NCBI GenBank assembly: GCA_025766275.1
Contig: JAFKAC010000004.1
Span: forward strand, 1,116,001-1,180,000
Reading direction: 5' to 3'
Source of the DNA: Lactarius indigo
Taxonomy: Eukaryota > Basidiomycota > Agaricomycetes > Russulales > Russulaceae
DNA length: 64,000 bases
Both the position numbers and the translations under genes were made by a program. Numbering within the stretch: position 1 is the stretch's first letter; each line of letters starts with the position of its first letter. Positions 19,075-29,584 of the stretch are shown in pieces. Below the pieces are notes generated by a model that saw only the letters and a list, made by a program, of their open reading frames with translations, searched no databases and was not told the origin of the DNA.

Positions 19075-21294
19075 TTAGCCGCTAGTTTTGCGGTTGGTTG
19101 ATGGGTGCGTAAGTGGCGTCATCTCCGCGGGCAGGATCTCGGGTCTCCAGTGAGGGTGCCGCGGTTCTTCCAGCGTGGTGGCGCGCGCAAAAACGCTTTC
19201 TGGTAGTACCGTTATCCCTTCATTGTCATTTTCCCCCTGATCGTAGTCTGGTCTTCGCGATAATGCATCGGCGCGACCGTTGGAAGTGCCTTTGATATGG
19301 TGAATTTCGAAATCGTATTCTGAGAGTTCGAGCACTTCCCTGGCCACCCGCCTGCTGATCTTCTGTGGCGATTTCCAGTACTGTAAGTTGAGGTGGTCGG
19401 AGAATACTTTAATTTTGTGGGGGGAGCCCGCTAGAAGGGGTCTCCAATGGCGGAAGGCCTTGACGATTGCTAGAAGTTCGAGATCATAAATGTCGTAATT
19501 TCGTTCGGCCTCATTAAGGGTAGATGAGTAGTAGCCGATAGGGTGTCGCTTTCCATCCGCCTTGCGTTGGAGAAGGACTGCACCCGTTGCAAAGCCGGAC
19601 GCGTCGACCTCTAATTCGAATTGTTGGGTGAGGTCCGGATGCGCTAGAACTGGCTCGCTAGTGACGAGGGTTTTGAGGTCTTGGAACGCCTTTTCCTCTT
19701 CGACCCCCCAGTGCCATTCGACGTCTTTGCGTGTAAGTTTGTTGAGGGGTCTTGCTTTGGTTGCGAAACCTCGTATGAAAGGACGGTAAAAATTGCAAAA
19801 ACCGAGAAAAGAGCGAACATCCTTGACCTTGGTTGGCGTAGGCCAGTCTTTAATGCCGGAAATTTTGACAGGGTCCATGCGTGTCACCCCCTTTTCAAGG
19901 ATTACCCCCAGGTAATCCATACGTGGGGAGTGAAAGAGACATTTTTCAAGTTTGTAGTACAAGTCATGCTCCGCGGATACGCGGAGTACGTCCTTGACAG
20001 CTTCGACGTGGTCCTGCAGTGAATGGTCAAGTCCCGTGGCGATACCAATGTCATCCATATAGACGCGAATAACTGTGCCGCGTTTTTCGTGCTCTGCGAT
20101 GATGTCCCTGAAGATAAAGTTCATCATCGTCTGGAACGTTGCTGGGGAGTTGGTCAAGCCGAAAAACATCACCGTTGGTTCGAATAGTCCGTATCGTGTT
20201 TTGAACGCCGCTTTCTCCTCGTCTCCCTCTTTGATGCGTATGTTGTTATACCCCCATCTAACGTCGAGCTTGGTGTAGATGTGGGCGTTGCTGAGGTCGG
20301 TAATGAGATCGGAGATGAGAGGGAGGGGGTATTGGTTGCGGATGGTAACAGCGTTGATTTTTCGATAGTCTTGGACAGGTCGCAATTTACCATCCTTCTT
20401 TTTGATAAAGAAGAAGGACGATGCGTATGGAGACTTGGAGGGTCGTATGTATCCCTTCTTCAGTTGTTCGTCGATCCATTTGCGTAATTTCTTGTCTTCC
20501 TCCTGGGTCATAGGGTATATCTTGCAATCAATGGCGTCGGCTGTTCCTGGTTTAAATTCGATAGCATGATCCCAGGGCCTGCTGGGCGGAAACCTGTCCG
20601 ATGCTTCTTCACTGAAGAGGCGTTCAAACTCTCGGTATTCGGGGGGTAACTCAGCTTTGGTGACGTATTGCTGCGCGGCAATAGCAAGATCTGTGGCAGT
20701 GGCTCTAATTCGGCACCCTTCTTCGAACTGTTGCCTCTGTTCGTCTGTAATGACGCAGGAGTGCACGACTTCGTAGTCGTCTTGGGTAGTGGTTGCCGCG
20801 ATTGTTGTTGTTTTAAGATAGGGATTGGTTGAACGGATAACAATAGGGAGCATGTCCTCGTGGATGGCGGCCTGCGACCATTTGATGTGTGGGTCATAGA
20901 TGGCGAGCCAGGGGTATCCTAATACGATGTCTTCGTTGCCAATGTCTGTAATGAGGAAGCGTATTTCCTTGTGGATTCCTTTAGTTTGAACGTCGACATC
21001 AGTATAATGAGTGATACGCCCCGACTTATTTTCGGTGTTGTCAATATTCCATATTTTCTTTGGGACGTCGAGTAATTTTGTCCCGAGCCCCATCCTTTTC
21101 GCGAAGGAGGGTTTCATGAAGCAGTGGGTTGCTCCTGAGTCGACTAATGCGCGTATGTCGGCCATTGCGTAACTGGTGCGAATCGATACTGGAACTCTCA
21201 TAGAACGATAGCGAGTCATGATTACACTGTTACAATTAACTGCCCTCACCCAGGCCGATGGGTTCAGGCGTCCTGAAAACCCTCCTTCTTCCAC
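19075..21294 (-). CDS. pol: A1 pol: protease, reverse transcriptase, RNase H
   Basis: Reached from gag by a likely -1 frameshift at GGGTTTT (21282-21276). Aspartic protease motif ALVDSGATHCF. RT blocks: CKIYPMTQEE, KKDGKLRPVQDYRKIN, LDVRWGYNNIRI, FFGLTNSPATFQTMMN and the catalytic VYMDDIGIATG. The connection LRSFLGFCNFYRPF-type block follows. RNase H: FELEVDASGFATGAVLL, NYDIYDLELLAIVKAFRHWR, VFSDHLNLQYW. All expected residues are present and no stop interrupts it. It ends at TAA 19075 right after HPHWRPEILPAEMTP because of the deletion at about 19113-19118; A2 shows that the integrase zinc finger should follow there. Confidence 0.93.
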   Translation of the reverse strand: MEEGGFSGRLNPSAWVRAVNCNSVIMTRYRSMRVPVSIRTSYAMADIRALVDSGATHCFMKPSFAKRMGLGTKLLDVPKKIWNIDNTENKSGRITHYTDVDVQTKGIHKEIRFLITDIGNEDIVLGYPWLAIYDPHIKWSQAAIHEDMLPIVIRSTNPYLKTTTIAATTTQDDYEVVHSCVITDEQRQQFEEGCRIRATATDLAIAAQQYVTKAELPPEYREFERLFSEEASDRFPPSRPWDHAIEFKPGTADAIDCKIYPMTQEEDKKLRKWIDEQLKKGYIRPSKSPYASSFFFIKKKDGKLRPVQDYRKINAVTIRNQYPLPLISDLITDLSNAHIYTKLDVRWGYNNIRIKEGDEEKAAFKTRYGLFEPTVMFFGLTNSPATFQTMMNFIFRDIIAEHEKRGTVIRVYMDDIGIATGLDHSLQDHVEAVKDVLRVSAEHDLYYKLEKCLFHSPRMDYLGVILEKGVTRMDPVKISGIKDWPTPTKVKDVRSFLGFCNFYRPFIRGFATKARPLNKLTRKDVEWHWGVEEEKAFQDLKTLVTSEPVLAHPDLTQQFELEVDASGFATGAVLLQRKADGKRHPIGYYSSTLNEAERNYDIYDLELLAIVKAFRHWRPLLAGSPHKIKVFSDHLNLQYWKSPQKISRRVAREVLELSEYDFEIHHIKGTSNGRADALSRRPDYDQGENDNEGITVLPESVFARATTLEEPRHPHWRPEILPAEMTPLTHPSTNRKTSG

Positions 21295-23267
21295 AACTGC
21301 TGGAGGATAATGTCCTTTACGTCGTCTGACTCTCCGGCCACTCCATTAAGCCAATCGTTGGCGCGCTGTTGAGGGGGTACCTCTTGGACCGCCCTGGTAG
21401 CGACTTCTGGTTCTTGTTGATGATAGTCGGTGTCGATGTACCGACTAGTCGATGCTTGAGGTTGATATTCCCTTGGTTGTCTACAATCGCGAGCCATGTG
21501 TCCGTCCTTCCTACAGTTATAGCACGTGACTGGCCTTTGATTATTACGTCCTCCCCCTCTTTGGAGGAATCCTCCTCTTGGTCGGTATGGGGGACGAGGG
21601 GCGAGTATGTCTTCGGCCCCTGCAAGTCGCCCTCGAATTCGGTCTGCGGAAGTGTCCATGGCATTTGGATCTCGTAGGTTTCTTGGTTGCCATGAACTTC
21701 TTGGTGGTCCTTGCCACTGTCGCTGTTGTCGTTGTCGTCCTTGTCCTTGCCCTTGTCCAGGGGTAACTCCCTTGTTCAACACCGCTTTAAGGTGAAGATA
21801 TTGTTGCTGGCGGGTGGTAGCTGCTTCCTTCCACTCGCGGTAGTTGCGGGGATTGTCAAGAGTGTAGACCTTTTCGTATAGGTCTTTTGGTAGTCCGCTT
21901 GCGAACAAGTCTAGCGTCTGCGGATCGTCGAGTCGATACTGAGCGCGGCGTATTAGTTGTTCGAATTGGGTGCAATACTCATCTAAATTGCCCCCAATCA
22001 TCTTGACTCCTTTCTTGAGTTCGTATTGGGCCTGTTCTTGTTCCATCGTATTTCGGAAGCGCTGCATAAAGCTGCGCGTGACTTCGTTCCATAGCCCCTC
22101 ACTAGTGCGGGGTATGCCAGCTTGGATTTGGCCGTTGAGCCAGGTAAGCATGGCTAGTACCCATTCGCTGACGTTGACGCCCTTGATGTACGACAAAAAG
22201 AGTAGAGCGCGTCGGTATGGTGTGGACATTATGCCTTCATCTGCATTCATGCCCCAGTAGACATGCCATTGAGTGAGGAATGCTTCAACTTTGGCGCGTT
22301 CCCCGTCAAATACTGTGGGTGCTTCGCCAGCCAATTTGTTACTTGGAGGGGGAATGATAGGTCCCACACCTGGTAATCCTCCTCCCGGAGGTCCTCCTCC
22401 TGGCGGTCCGCCTGGGAATCCTCCAGGAAATCCTCCGAATCCAGGTCCTCTTGATGGGGGTCTTCCTCCTCCTCCTCCTTGGGGCAAATTACCAGGAGGC
22501 CCGCCTGCTCCGCTGGGAGGGTCAGCTACGTCGGGTCCAATGGCGCGATGAATTGCTACGTCGTCATCAGTCATTCGATGACCTGTGTATGGGTTGATGG
22601 GAGCCAGATTGGCTCGTGACTCTTCGGCGATACGTCTCTGCTCTTCTAGGGCTATTTGATCCCTTGCTTCTGCGGTGAGTTGCAGCTCTTCTTGCGTGAT
22701 GGTGGCGGTTGCCATTGCGACTGCTGGACTGTGAATGTTAATTACTTCGGGTTCGGGTTGGTGAATGGTGAGGGACTCAGTTCGCTGTATAATGTGATCG
22801 CCAATTGCTCCTAGACTGGCTTCCTCTGCTGGTGTTGTTCCTCTGCTTGGCGACTGATCTTCAGATGCTTCTTCTCCGCTGACTCCTTCGTCTGTGTGTT
22901 CTTGTGCTTGTCCGTCAATGGGACCGTAGTCGGCGCGGCTATTAAGCTCTCGCGCGTCGATATCGCAGTTATAGTTTCTTCCGGCCGGTCGTACGATATC
23001 CCAACGATGATCTATGGGATTCCAAGTAACCTCGGTCCAACAGAGATGGTCGAAGTTGAACTCAACGGGTCGGAAACGGTTGGGACCGTTAAATTCTACG
23101 AAATATCCGGTTTCTTCACCTCGTTCTCTCCACTGAGCTGCTCCTAAGAATCTTGTTGGTACGTTGCGATCTCCTCGTCGTTCAATATGATAGGGACGGA
23201 AGGACGTCCACTGGTCTCTGGTCGAGTACGCCACGGTGAGGATCTTGGTCTTAATGTTACGCTCCAC
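21264..23267 (-). CDS. gag: A1 gag
   Basis: About 667 codons from near the primer-binding site to TGA 21266-21264. The N-terminal 110 residues (TRDQWTSFRPY, RGDRNVPTRFLGA, NFDHLCWTEVTWNPIDHRWD) are strongly conserved with B. A Pro/Gly-rich region follows, then the capsid-like part (AFLTQWHVYWGMNADEG, FMQRFRNTMEQEQAQ, LDLFASGLPKDLYEKV). The zinc knuckle CYNCRKDGHMARDC (C-x2-C-x4-H-x4-C) binds RNA in such proteins. There is no in-frame ATG before residue about 185 (the frame opens at GTG), so initiation is unusual. Ends in the frameshift site. Confidence 0.9.
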   Translation of the reverse strand: MERNIKTKILTVAYSTRDQWTSFRPYHIERRGDRNVPTRFLGAAQWRERGEETGYFVEFNGPNRFRPVEFNFDHLCWTEVTWNPIDHRWDIVRPAGRNYNCDIDARELNSRADYGPIDGQAQEHTDEGVSGEEASEDQSPSRGTTPAEEASLGAIGDHIIQRTESLTIHQPEPEVINIHSPAVAMATATITQEELQLTAEARDQIALEEQRRIAEESRANLAPINPYTGHRMTDDDVAIHRAIGPDVADPPSGAGGPPGNLPQGGGGGRPPSRGPGFGGFPGGFPGGPPGGGPPGGGLPGVGPIIPPPSNKLAGEAPTVFDGERAKVEAFLTQWHVYWGMNADEGIMSTPYRRALLFLSYIKGVNVSEWVLAMLTWLNGQIQAGIPRTSEGLWNEVTRSFMQRFRNTMEQEQAQYELKKGVKMIGGNLDEYCTQFEQLIRRAQYRLDDPQTLDLFASGLPKDLYEKVYTLDNPRNYREWKEAATTRQQQYLHLKAVLNKGVTPGQGQGQGRQRQQRQWQGPPRSSWQPRNLRDPNAMDTSADRIRGRLAGAEDILAPRPPYRPRGGFLQRGGGRNNQRPVTCYNCRKDGHMARDCRQPREYQPQASTSRYIDTDYHQQEPEVATRAVQEVPPQQRANDWLNGVAGESDDVKDIILQQLWKKEGFQDA
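23242..23254 (-). promoter_or_regulatory. Self-complementary primer-binding site of A1
   Basis: Immediately downstream of the 5' LTR on the minus strand: TTAAGACCAAGAT. AAGACCAAGAT is the exact reverse complement of ATCTTGGTCTT in the LTR. No tRNA 3' end complement is evident. The layout is that of Tf1-type self-priming elements. Confidence 0.7.
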
Positions 23268-23762
23268 CGGCGTTAGTCCGACTTGGACTCGTGAAAGGCG
23301 TAATCGACTTAGCGAAAGTTAGGCGAATGGGGATCACGTGTCAACCCAACGCTAGCTGAACAGGGGCACACCGGCACACGCTGCAGCGAGATGATAAAGA
23401 AGGGTATCCCTTGGTGGATACCAGCGGAGGCACACTTAGTCTAAGACTAAGGCAGACAAGAGGCGAGTCAAAAGGTGGATTGAAGAAGACCAAGATGGGG
23501 AGTCTTGGTCTTCCGAGCCTACTACTTATACAGATACGCGCGGGCTTTAAAGCGCCGCTAGAACAATAGGTAACGAATAGCGTAACTAGCTCGAACCCTA
23601 GTACAGCTATCCTAGGAATGAGTCATACACGAGCCACAATCACATGCGAACTACTGTGCTGACTGATACGAAGTAAGAGTCCATGACTAATGCTAATACC
23701 GGACCGTAGTCATAACCGGTCATGAGTCGTGTGTAATGAGTCACTGAGTCCGTACCGTAACA
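23255..23762 (-). repeat. 5' LTR of A1
   Basis: 508 bp, identical by eye to 16941-17448, followed by the GAACG target duplication at 23763-23767. Confidence 0.95.
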
Positions 23763-23767
23763 GAACG

Positions 23768-24200
23768 CGCCTCGACCACGTGACTTACCAGCATTACATG
23801 TTGGACCTCAATGGGACTATCGCGAGTCCAGCTGGGCAAATGCCGACTCTCCCAAAGAAGATGACGAAGAAGACGGGCTGCTTACGCAACTACAGCATCA
23901 AGAGGAGTATGCCCGAGCCGCTTATACGCGGTGTGGACGGTTAGTGGTCACGTGACTAACTACTCACGTGACAATGTTTCAGTGTGATGTTTGCGTAATA
24001 CAAACATCATGCCGAACCAGTGTTACGGTCCGCTTGCCTTATCAAGCTTAGAGGTTATTGGGTTCCTTTGTACAGACTTTACGGGCCTATGTGCCCACTC
24101 ATTGATTACTGTGTACGTTCTGATTGGTTGATACGTTTGTGCTGACTGATGCGGTACCGAGGGCCTTATGCCATTGGTTGTACTTATCTATGACTCGGTA
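23768..24200 (+). mobile_element. Family C remnant: polyprotein tail and truncated LTR
   Basis: 23768-23955 encodes the tail HVGPQWDYRESSWANAD...EEYARAAYTRC...VVT, homologous to 10122-10386. LTR C starts at 24021 (TGTTACGGTCCG) and is recognisable to about 24200 (CTATGACTCGGTATGAC), then stops. A1 inserted into this remnant. 23956-24020 holds the palindromic TTAGTGGTCACGTGACTAAC. Confidence 0.6.
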
Positions 24201-24823
24201 TGACCAGCCAATGGATAGCGATGGCTTATGTAATTGATACCCCCAACCGACGGTGAGATTCTTTAATAGTTCATACTCAGCCGGCGCCGGCCAACGGCAG
24301 AGATTCTGCCATAATTGATAGTCCAGCCGACGCCGGCTGGGTCGGAGATAATCGGAAATCCATGCGGATAGTTCCATGATAATGTAGGGTATCCAGAGAT
24401 GCTCTTGAACTCAAATATTTGACTGGGTGAGCACTGTTTAGGTGTGTGAGATCATTGATCACCTGTTGAGATATGTACAGCAAATTGCATACATATCAGA
24501 CAACTACAATTATATTGGACAAGTAATGAACATCTGATCGCAAGTCAATATATAATGATAGATGATCGGTGTTGGGGGAAATAGCTAATAACTAATAGTT
24601 CATACTCAGAATATACATGTCGGGAAATCCGCTGTAATGATAGTCCAACAGCATTGCCCAAAAGCGGACCTCCGCTTAATTCCTGTCACAGGCAAATGGA
24701 TATATATGAGAGGGGATCGGGGGGGTTCAAGAAAAGCCATTCATTTCATTTTCAAGAACCAAACACTTATGTCAATTGATATGTACTATAGGAGGAATAC
24801 ATGAATCAGGACAAGCAATCTCA
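24201..24823. other. 3' flank of the left KDZ gene, with GC-rich palindromes
   Basis: 24240-24380 contains two related blocks, each with GAGATTCT...ATA.TTGATAGTCCAGCC-like sequence and a GCCGGCGCCGGC or GCCGACGCCGGC palindrome. A weaker copy with TAATAGTTCATACTCAG lies at 24587. They look like a transposon end, and are loosely similar to the terminal repeats at 29333-29440. No gene seen. Confidence 0.4.
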
Positions 24824-27800
24824 TTTCATCTTACAGTGCTTCAATGGAGCATCAGTAATCGGAGTAAGAGCCTTTACAGAGCTTCTGGAAAGTCCCTCCC
24901 ATGCATGCATCTGGTATGATGCATATGCTTGATGCCCCTTTAATGAACCTTGTGCAGCAATGATCATGAGTTTCTTCCATGTCTCTGCTTTGGAATGGAA
25001 GTATGCTGGGATCCATTTAGCTTCATTATGGATGCTGTCTTGTTCCTCTGACCACCGCTCAAACTGTGCCCTTGCACGGAGCCAGTGAACCCTTTCAACT
25101 GTATGAATATATGAGCACATGAATATAGAATTCAATGGAGCACATACAATCATCCATCCATGTTCCATCATCTTCAGTGGTATTGCCAAAGCCCCAGATC
25201 CAGGATTGTTGTGTATTCCGCTGTCCTACTTGTTGTGATCCAAGGACCAATGTTGCTACACGGAGATCCTTTGAATGGAGCTTCGGGAGGTCCTGTGGAA
25301 TGGGTGCAGCTTTGCGGAGCTTCCTATAGGCATCCCGTGCCATGCTATATATGCGCACATGCTCACGGACATTAGTGTCAACACTGTGTATGGCATTCCA
25401 GGCACGGGTCTTTGTCTGTTGTGTGTGAGCAGGTCGTACCTGAGTGCGGAACAGAGCGGATTTAAATCCAAGAGCGAGGTGGATTCCATGAATGGATTCA
25501 CTAGCTTGAGCATGGCGTAGCTGTACCTCCTTTCCAGCAAGGGATTGGAAACCATGCCTAACACACCATTCCCATCCAAGGGAAGATGGGAGGAGGACCG
25601 GAAAGTCCTCAGGATTAGTTGCATCCATCCCAGATCCATCCAGTGCTTGCGGAGTAGGACGGATGGAGGCATGGGCTGAATGATCATCATCTGTATCTTC
25701 AGGATCTCCAAGATCATCCATATGGTCATATTCCTCATAGTCACCCAAAGGCACTATTGAGGAATCATCTGCAAGCGGCTGGTGGAGTAGGAAGGAATCT
25801 CCCTGGTGCTCAAATATGTCAATGAGCTTCTGAAGGTGACTCCACTTGTTTTCAATGACTTGAGCCTCCTCAGTGTTGATCTTCAGACCATGTGCTCGGA
25901 GTTGATATCTGATAGCAAGCCTTTACAGAGTGGATGTTAACCAACAGTCAAATGGGTCATTGGATGGACTCACTGCAACTCCTGGATCTTTATCCCACAT
26001 GCAATCCAAGATGTTTGACCATGAGCGGTAATATCTCCGCTCTCCTCCGAAATCAGCTGCTGCTGAACCTCTGCACGAGAGGGAGCTAATGATAGACATT
26101 AGTATAGAATACATAGGATTTGTCAGGTCACAATACCTTTGGATGTCACTGTATCATATATGTCCATTAAAGTGGGGTCTTCATGCCTGTTTGATTGAGC
26201 ATGACTTTCTGCCTTAAGCCATCGTTTAGTCTTCTTCTTGAACCTTGCATTGAGAGTGTCTAATATCTCAGCACTGAGATCTATACCATTATCCATCTGT
26301 TTCCACCGCTTCAGAAGTGATGGAACTGGAACATTATTATATTAGAATCAAATGGATTATAGATACGGATTAAACGGACCAATGCGGACCATCTTCTTCC
26401 AATTGGAATGGTTCATATGTGCATCCAATACCTCCTGGCAATGGGCAAGGGACATCCCACGGATGCTCCATGAGATGTTATTGAGTGGTGCCCACAATGT
26501 CTCAATGATCTCTCCATCCACCTGCTTCGCTCCAGGGATATAGCTTGGGGAAAAGCGGGGTAAGCATGAATCTTGATGGCCATGGATATGAAAGAGGCCA
26601 ATCCCAGTGCGAAGTTGCAATGAGCTAGACAGAGATAACTCCGGGCTCTTCTCCACCCTTTCCTTGAAGTGAACACCATATTGGCACATGATATCATACA
26701 TGACCAAGGCCACAGGGATGTCCCCCATATTGTAGGAAAGGGCCTTGCAAAGGCTATAGTCCATATTGATTTGCCTGACATCAAACATACATCAATTATC
26801 AATTCCATACTTAGGGTGCTTAATGCGTTGGACATACCTCTCTCCCTTCTGGAAGTCAACTACAGATGTAGGGACAAAGAATCCATGACAGCATGCGGTT
26901 GCTCCGATGCCTGTAACATCAAGGTGTGGACGACTTGAATTGGCCTGTTCAATGGCCCTGTATGTGTTACATGTGCTGGGCTATGAGACTATAAGACAAC
27001 AGTCACTGTCAATAGTATCTGACATACCTGGGAAATCTCTTGCCCACTATGCAGATGAGCCTTATATGAATTGGGATTTGCCATGAAGGCCATCCCCGCT
27101 GATAGCGGAACGTCCGTATCTCCTGTCCTACACCTCATGTGCTCTGCTGAGAAGTTGCCATCCATTATGAAGGTTCGGATGAGTTGATTCCTTTGAGCAA
27201 GTCAATACTGAGATATTTGACATGTTCTCAATGAATACATACGGCTTATCATTATATCTGGTCCTCCAATCATCTGGTAGATTGATGCCTGGCTGTGGAC
27301 AGGCTGGACAGAATATGGCCATGGACCCTTCATTAGCGGATGTCCCTGTGTGCTGATGTCCCAAACCGCTTTCAATCCTATTCTTCAAGTCCCTCCATTG
27401 TCAGGATGCCCTCAAGAGCTGTTTGTAGAGGTTCTATATGTCTCCATCAATAAGATGTTATGCAGTATCAGGATAGCATTGATACTCACCAGGACATGGT
27501 CAGGGAACATCCGATTGGTGATGCTCTGAAGCTTAGAATAGTACTGTTGTGCAGTTGTCTTGCACTCCAGGTTGTCAGCCAAGAAGTCATCCAGAACTGA
27601 GAAGGTGAATGCAGTCTCAATCTGCTTGAAGGTTGAAGGAAATATTCCAGCTTGGAGTAGTTGCTCATCATTGGCACCAGCGTTGGGGCATATGCAGAAG
27701 AGTACATCCATATCAAAGACACCTGTTTGATTGACAACGGTGATCAGCGGGTTTCCCGACATTGTGGTCCGAGTGCGTTGTGTGTTTCCCTCAGAGGGAT

Positions 27801-28694
27801 CCAACACATCCCCAACAAAGTCAAACAATGTGTCTGAAATCCCAGGCATATCTTCAAGAGTTTGTGATGAAGGCTGCGGACCTCCCGACGAATGAGCCTG
27901 CTCTTCCTCAACAGATACAAGTGATGCAGAACGAGTCTGACGGGACGTCCGCTTTCTGCGCTGTGTCCCATCTGACGCTTGGTGTCCCTATGGATATATG
28001 AGTATATGTGGGATTCATATATCTGATATGTTCATACCTCCACTGTAAGTGGACATGGCCTCCCATCATGACCAAAGCAGAGCTTAAATCCAATTGACAT
28101 TAATGACATTGGTGCAAAGTGTGTGCCAGTCCAGCGGGACACCCGATGGAATGGGGATCGCATATGTGTTTGAAGGCAACATTCCTTGCAGAAGTACTTT
28201 CCTCCAATACAATCGGAGCACTTGATCTGCATCGAACTGGTACACATAGAGCAATTTGGAGCACTTGTCAGACCCTCCATCTCGAGCAAAAGGTGGATGT
28301 ATCTGCTCCGCATGTCTGTCCACTGGCTCATTGGTGTCTACGAATAATCAGAAGTCCGACAATGATCATAGGAGGTTTGTGGACATACACTTTGTTGGGG
28401 CTGGGATTCCTCTGCTTGAAAGTCTTGCAAATCAGGTTCATATGGCTCTATGTGGTGAAGGGTATGTGATTCCTCTATCCCATGTGGTGAGTCCCTGGAT
28501 GACTGCGACTGTACTGTCTCCATAGTGGTCTCCACTCCAGTTTGAGACATTGAAGCTTGACCTGACTTCCCCTTCTTTAAGTGGAAAGGGACTTCCTTTA
28601 CAGTGGTGTGGAGTCCCCGCTTAGTCTTCCGTGTCTGGTTAACAACCTCAACAACATCTCCCATGGGAATGGTGAAGGTATTCTTTGGAGGCAT
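24824..28694 (-). pseudogene. KDZ transposase with CxC cysteine cluster, left copy (one premature stop)
   Basis: ATG 28694 starts a basic N-terminus (MPPKNTFTIPMGDVVEVV). The next exon holds the cysteine cluster: CSMCTSS, KCSDCIGGKYFCKECCLQTH, PFHR. Then come GNPLITVVNQTGVFDMDVLF and LECKTTAQQYYSKLQS, AIFCPACPQPGINLP, and candidate catalytic blocks IRTFIMDGNFSAEHM, VALVMYDIMCQYG and QVDGEIIETLWAPLNN. Typical KDZ C-terminal blocks follow: LLPSSLGWEWC, IHLALGFKSALFRTQVR, IWIPAYFHSK-like AKWIPAYFHSKAETW. Several short introns. TGA at 27403-27401 interrupts LLRAS-stop-QWRDLKNR, where the right copy has CGC (Arg). Otherwise it looks near-intact. KDZ enzymes mobilise large eukaryotic DNA transposons. 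Confidence 0.87.
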
Positions 28695-28920
28695 GATGAA
28701 TGGAAATGGATAGAATGAAGATGGTGTGAATGAAAGTCAATGGGTGACATGGATTATCTCCATTCTTAAATATACCTGAGCATCCTCAATGATCTATACA
28801 CCTGGTTGATCCACTAGTGGTGTTGTCCAACCTTCAAATCTGAAACCAGTCCCAATGTGAAACCCTACATGAGACAGTACGACCACAGTACAATAGTCTA
28901 CATCATGGAGGACCTTCTAA

Positions 28921-29280
28921 TCAACTATCATTAGTATTTCCTAATTCCGAAGACATCTCCGATGCATGATCCAACCCATCATCATGATACAAGCTATCTT
29001 CTGTTCCATGTGAAATATTGGAAACATCAATCCCTTCTGCCTCACACAGTGCCCTTACCATGAGGGAGAAGTCATTCACACTCCTGTGTATATTCTCTGA
29101 GTCGGAAATGATATCCATGTCCACCTTGAAAGGTAAGATGGATGGAATGGATTGACAATGACAGGTACACACCTCATATTCATTGAGTGAGCTTTCCTGC
29201 TCCTCCAAAGGATGTTGCACATCCGCCTTGAAAGGTAAGATGGAATAGGAAGAATTGATGGTGACAGGTACATACCACAC
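28921..29280 (-). CDS. Small acidic ORF upstream of the left KDZ gene
   Basis: Exon-like blocks ADVQHPLEEQESSLNEYE and VDMDIISDSENIHRSVNDFS then LMVRALCEAEGIDVSNISHG end at TGA 28921-28919. Two similar introns (GTATGT... and GTGTGT..., both ending TTACCTTTCAAG) precede these exons. Its position matches the small acidic gene at 38095-38530 upstream of the right KDZ gene, with a short shared pattern (ENIHRSVNDFSLM against HRFENVMAESHSL). Start not resolved. Function unknown. Confidence 0.4.
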   Translation of the reverse strand: MWYVPVTINSSYSILPFKADVQHPLEEQESSLNEYEVCTCHCQSIPSILPFKVDMDIISDSENIHRSVNDFSLMVRALCEAEGIDVSNISHGTEDSLYHDDGLDHASEMSSELGNTNDS

Positions 29281-29304
29281 ATTGATTGATTGAACACATA
29301 ATGA

Positions 29305-29440
29305 TCTGCCATCACTTCCATTGTTGATGGGCCACCCGATGGGCAGATTCCCTCATGACTCATGGGCCAACCGACGTCGGCCGACGCACTAGATTTTTCC
29401 GGAATTCATGGGCCACCCAATGTCGGTTCGGAGTTCTTTT
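29305..29440 (+). repeat. Left terminal inverted repeat of the giant element
   Basis: Reverse complement of 43855-43975 with few differences, outermost shared bases near AATG(A/T)TCTGCCAT. Contains GACGTCGGCCGACG. Confidence 0.75.
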
Positions 29441-29584
29441 GCTCCAGAGAAATTTCTTGAAGTGGGAATAGTCAATAGAATACACATATGTCTAAATGTA
29501 TCTGGAGACTTAGATAACACATTGCAATGGGACTGGTTAGCATATGGAACATCAAACATTCCATGTAGTGAAAACTACAGAAGC

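Larger units (their letters stand above)
16941..23762 (-). mobile_element. Full-length Ty3/gypsy chromovirus A1, integrase-deleted (target duplication GAACG)
   Basis: Two 508-bp LTRs (16941-17448 and 23255-23762) appear identical by eye. They are flanked by perfect GAACG (16936-16940 and 23763-23767). Minus-strand order: 5' LTR, primer-binding site, gag (23267-21264), pol with protease, reverse transcriptase and RNase H (21294-19075), then chromodomain plus a long tail (19046-17478), polypurine tract and 3' LTR. About 1 kb covering the integrase zinc finger and catalytic core is missing compared with A2. It is a recent insertion that could not have integrated by its own enzyme unless the deletion arose during its last reverse transcription. 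Confidence 0.93.

Noticed and set aside
22273..22551. Plus-strand Pro/Gly-rich ORF opposite A1 gag
   Set aside because: It is the antisense of the Pro/Gly-rich hinge of gag (GGPPGG-type codons), which keeps both strands open.
16466..24200. LTR H at 16466 and LTR C at 24021 as the two ends of one element around A1
   Set aside because: Their sequences are unrelated, so they cannot be a pair, although A1 inserted between the remnants.
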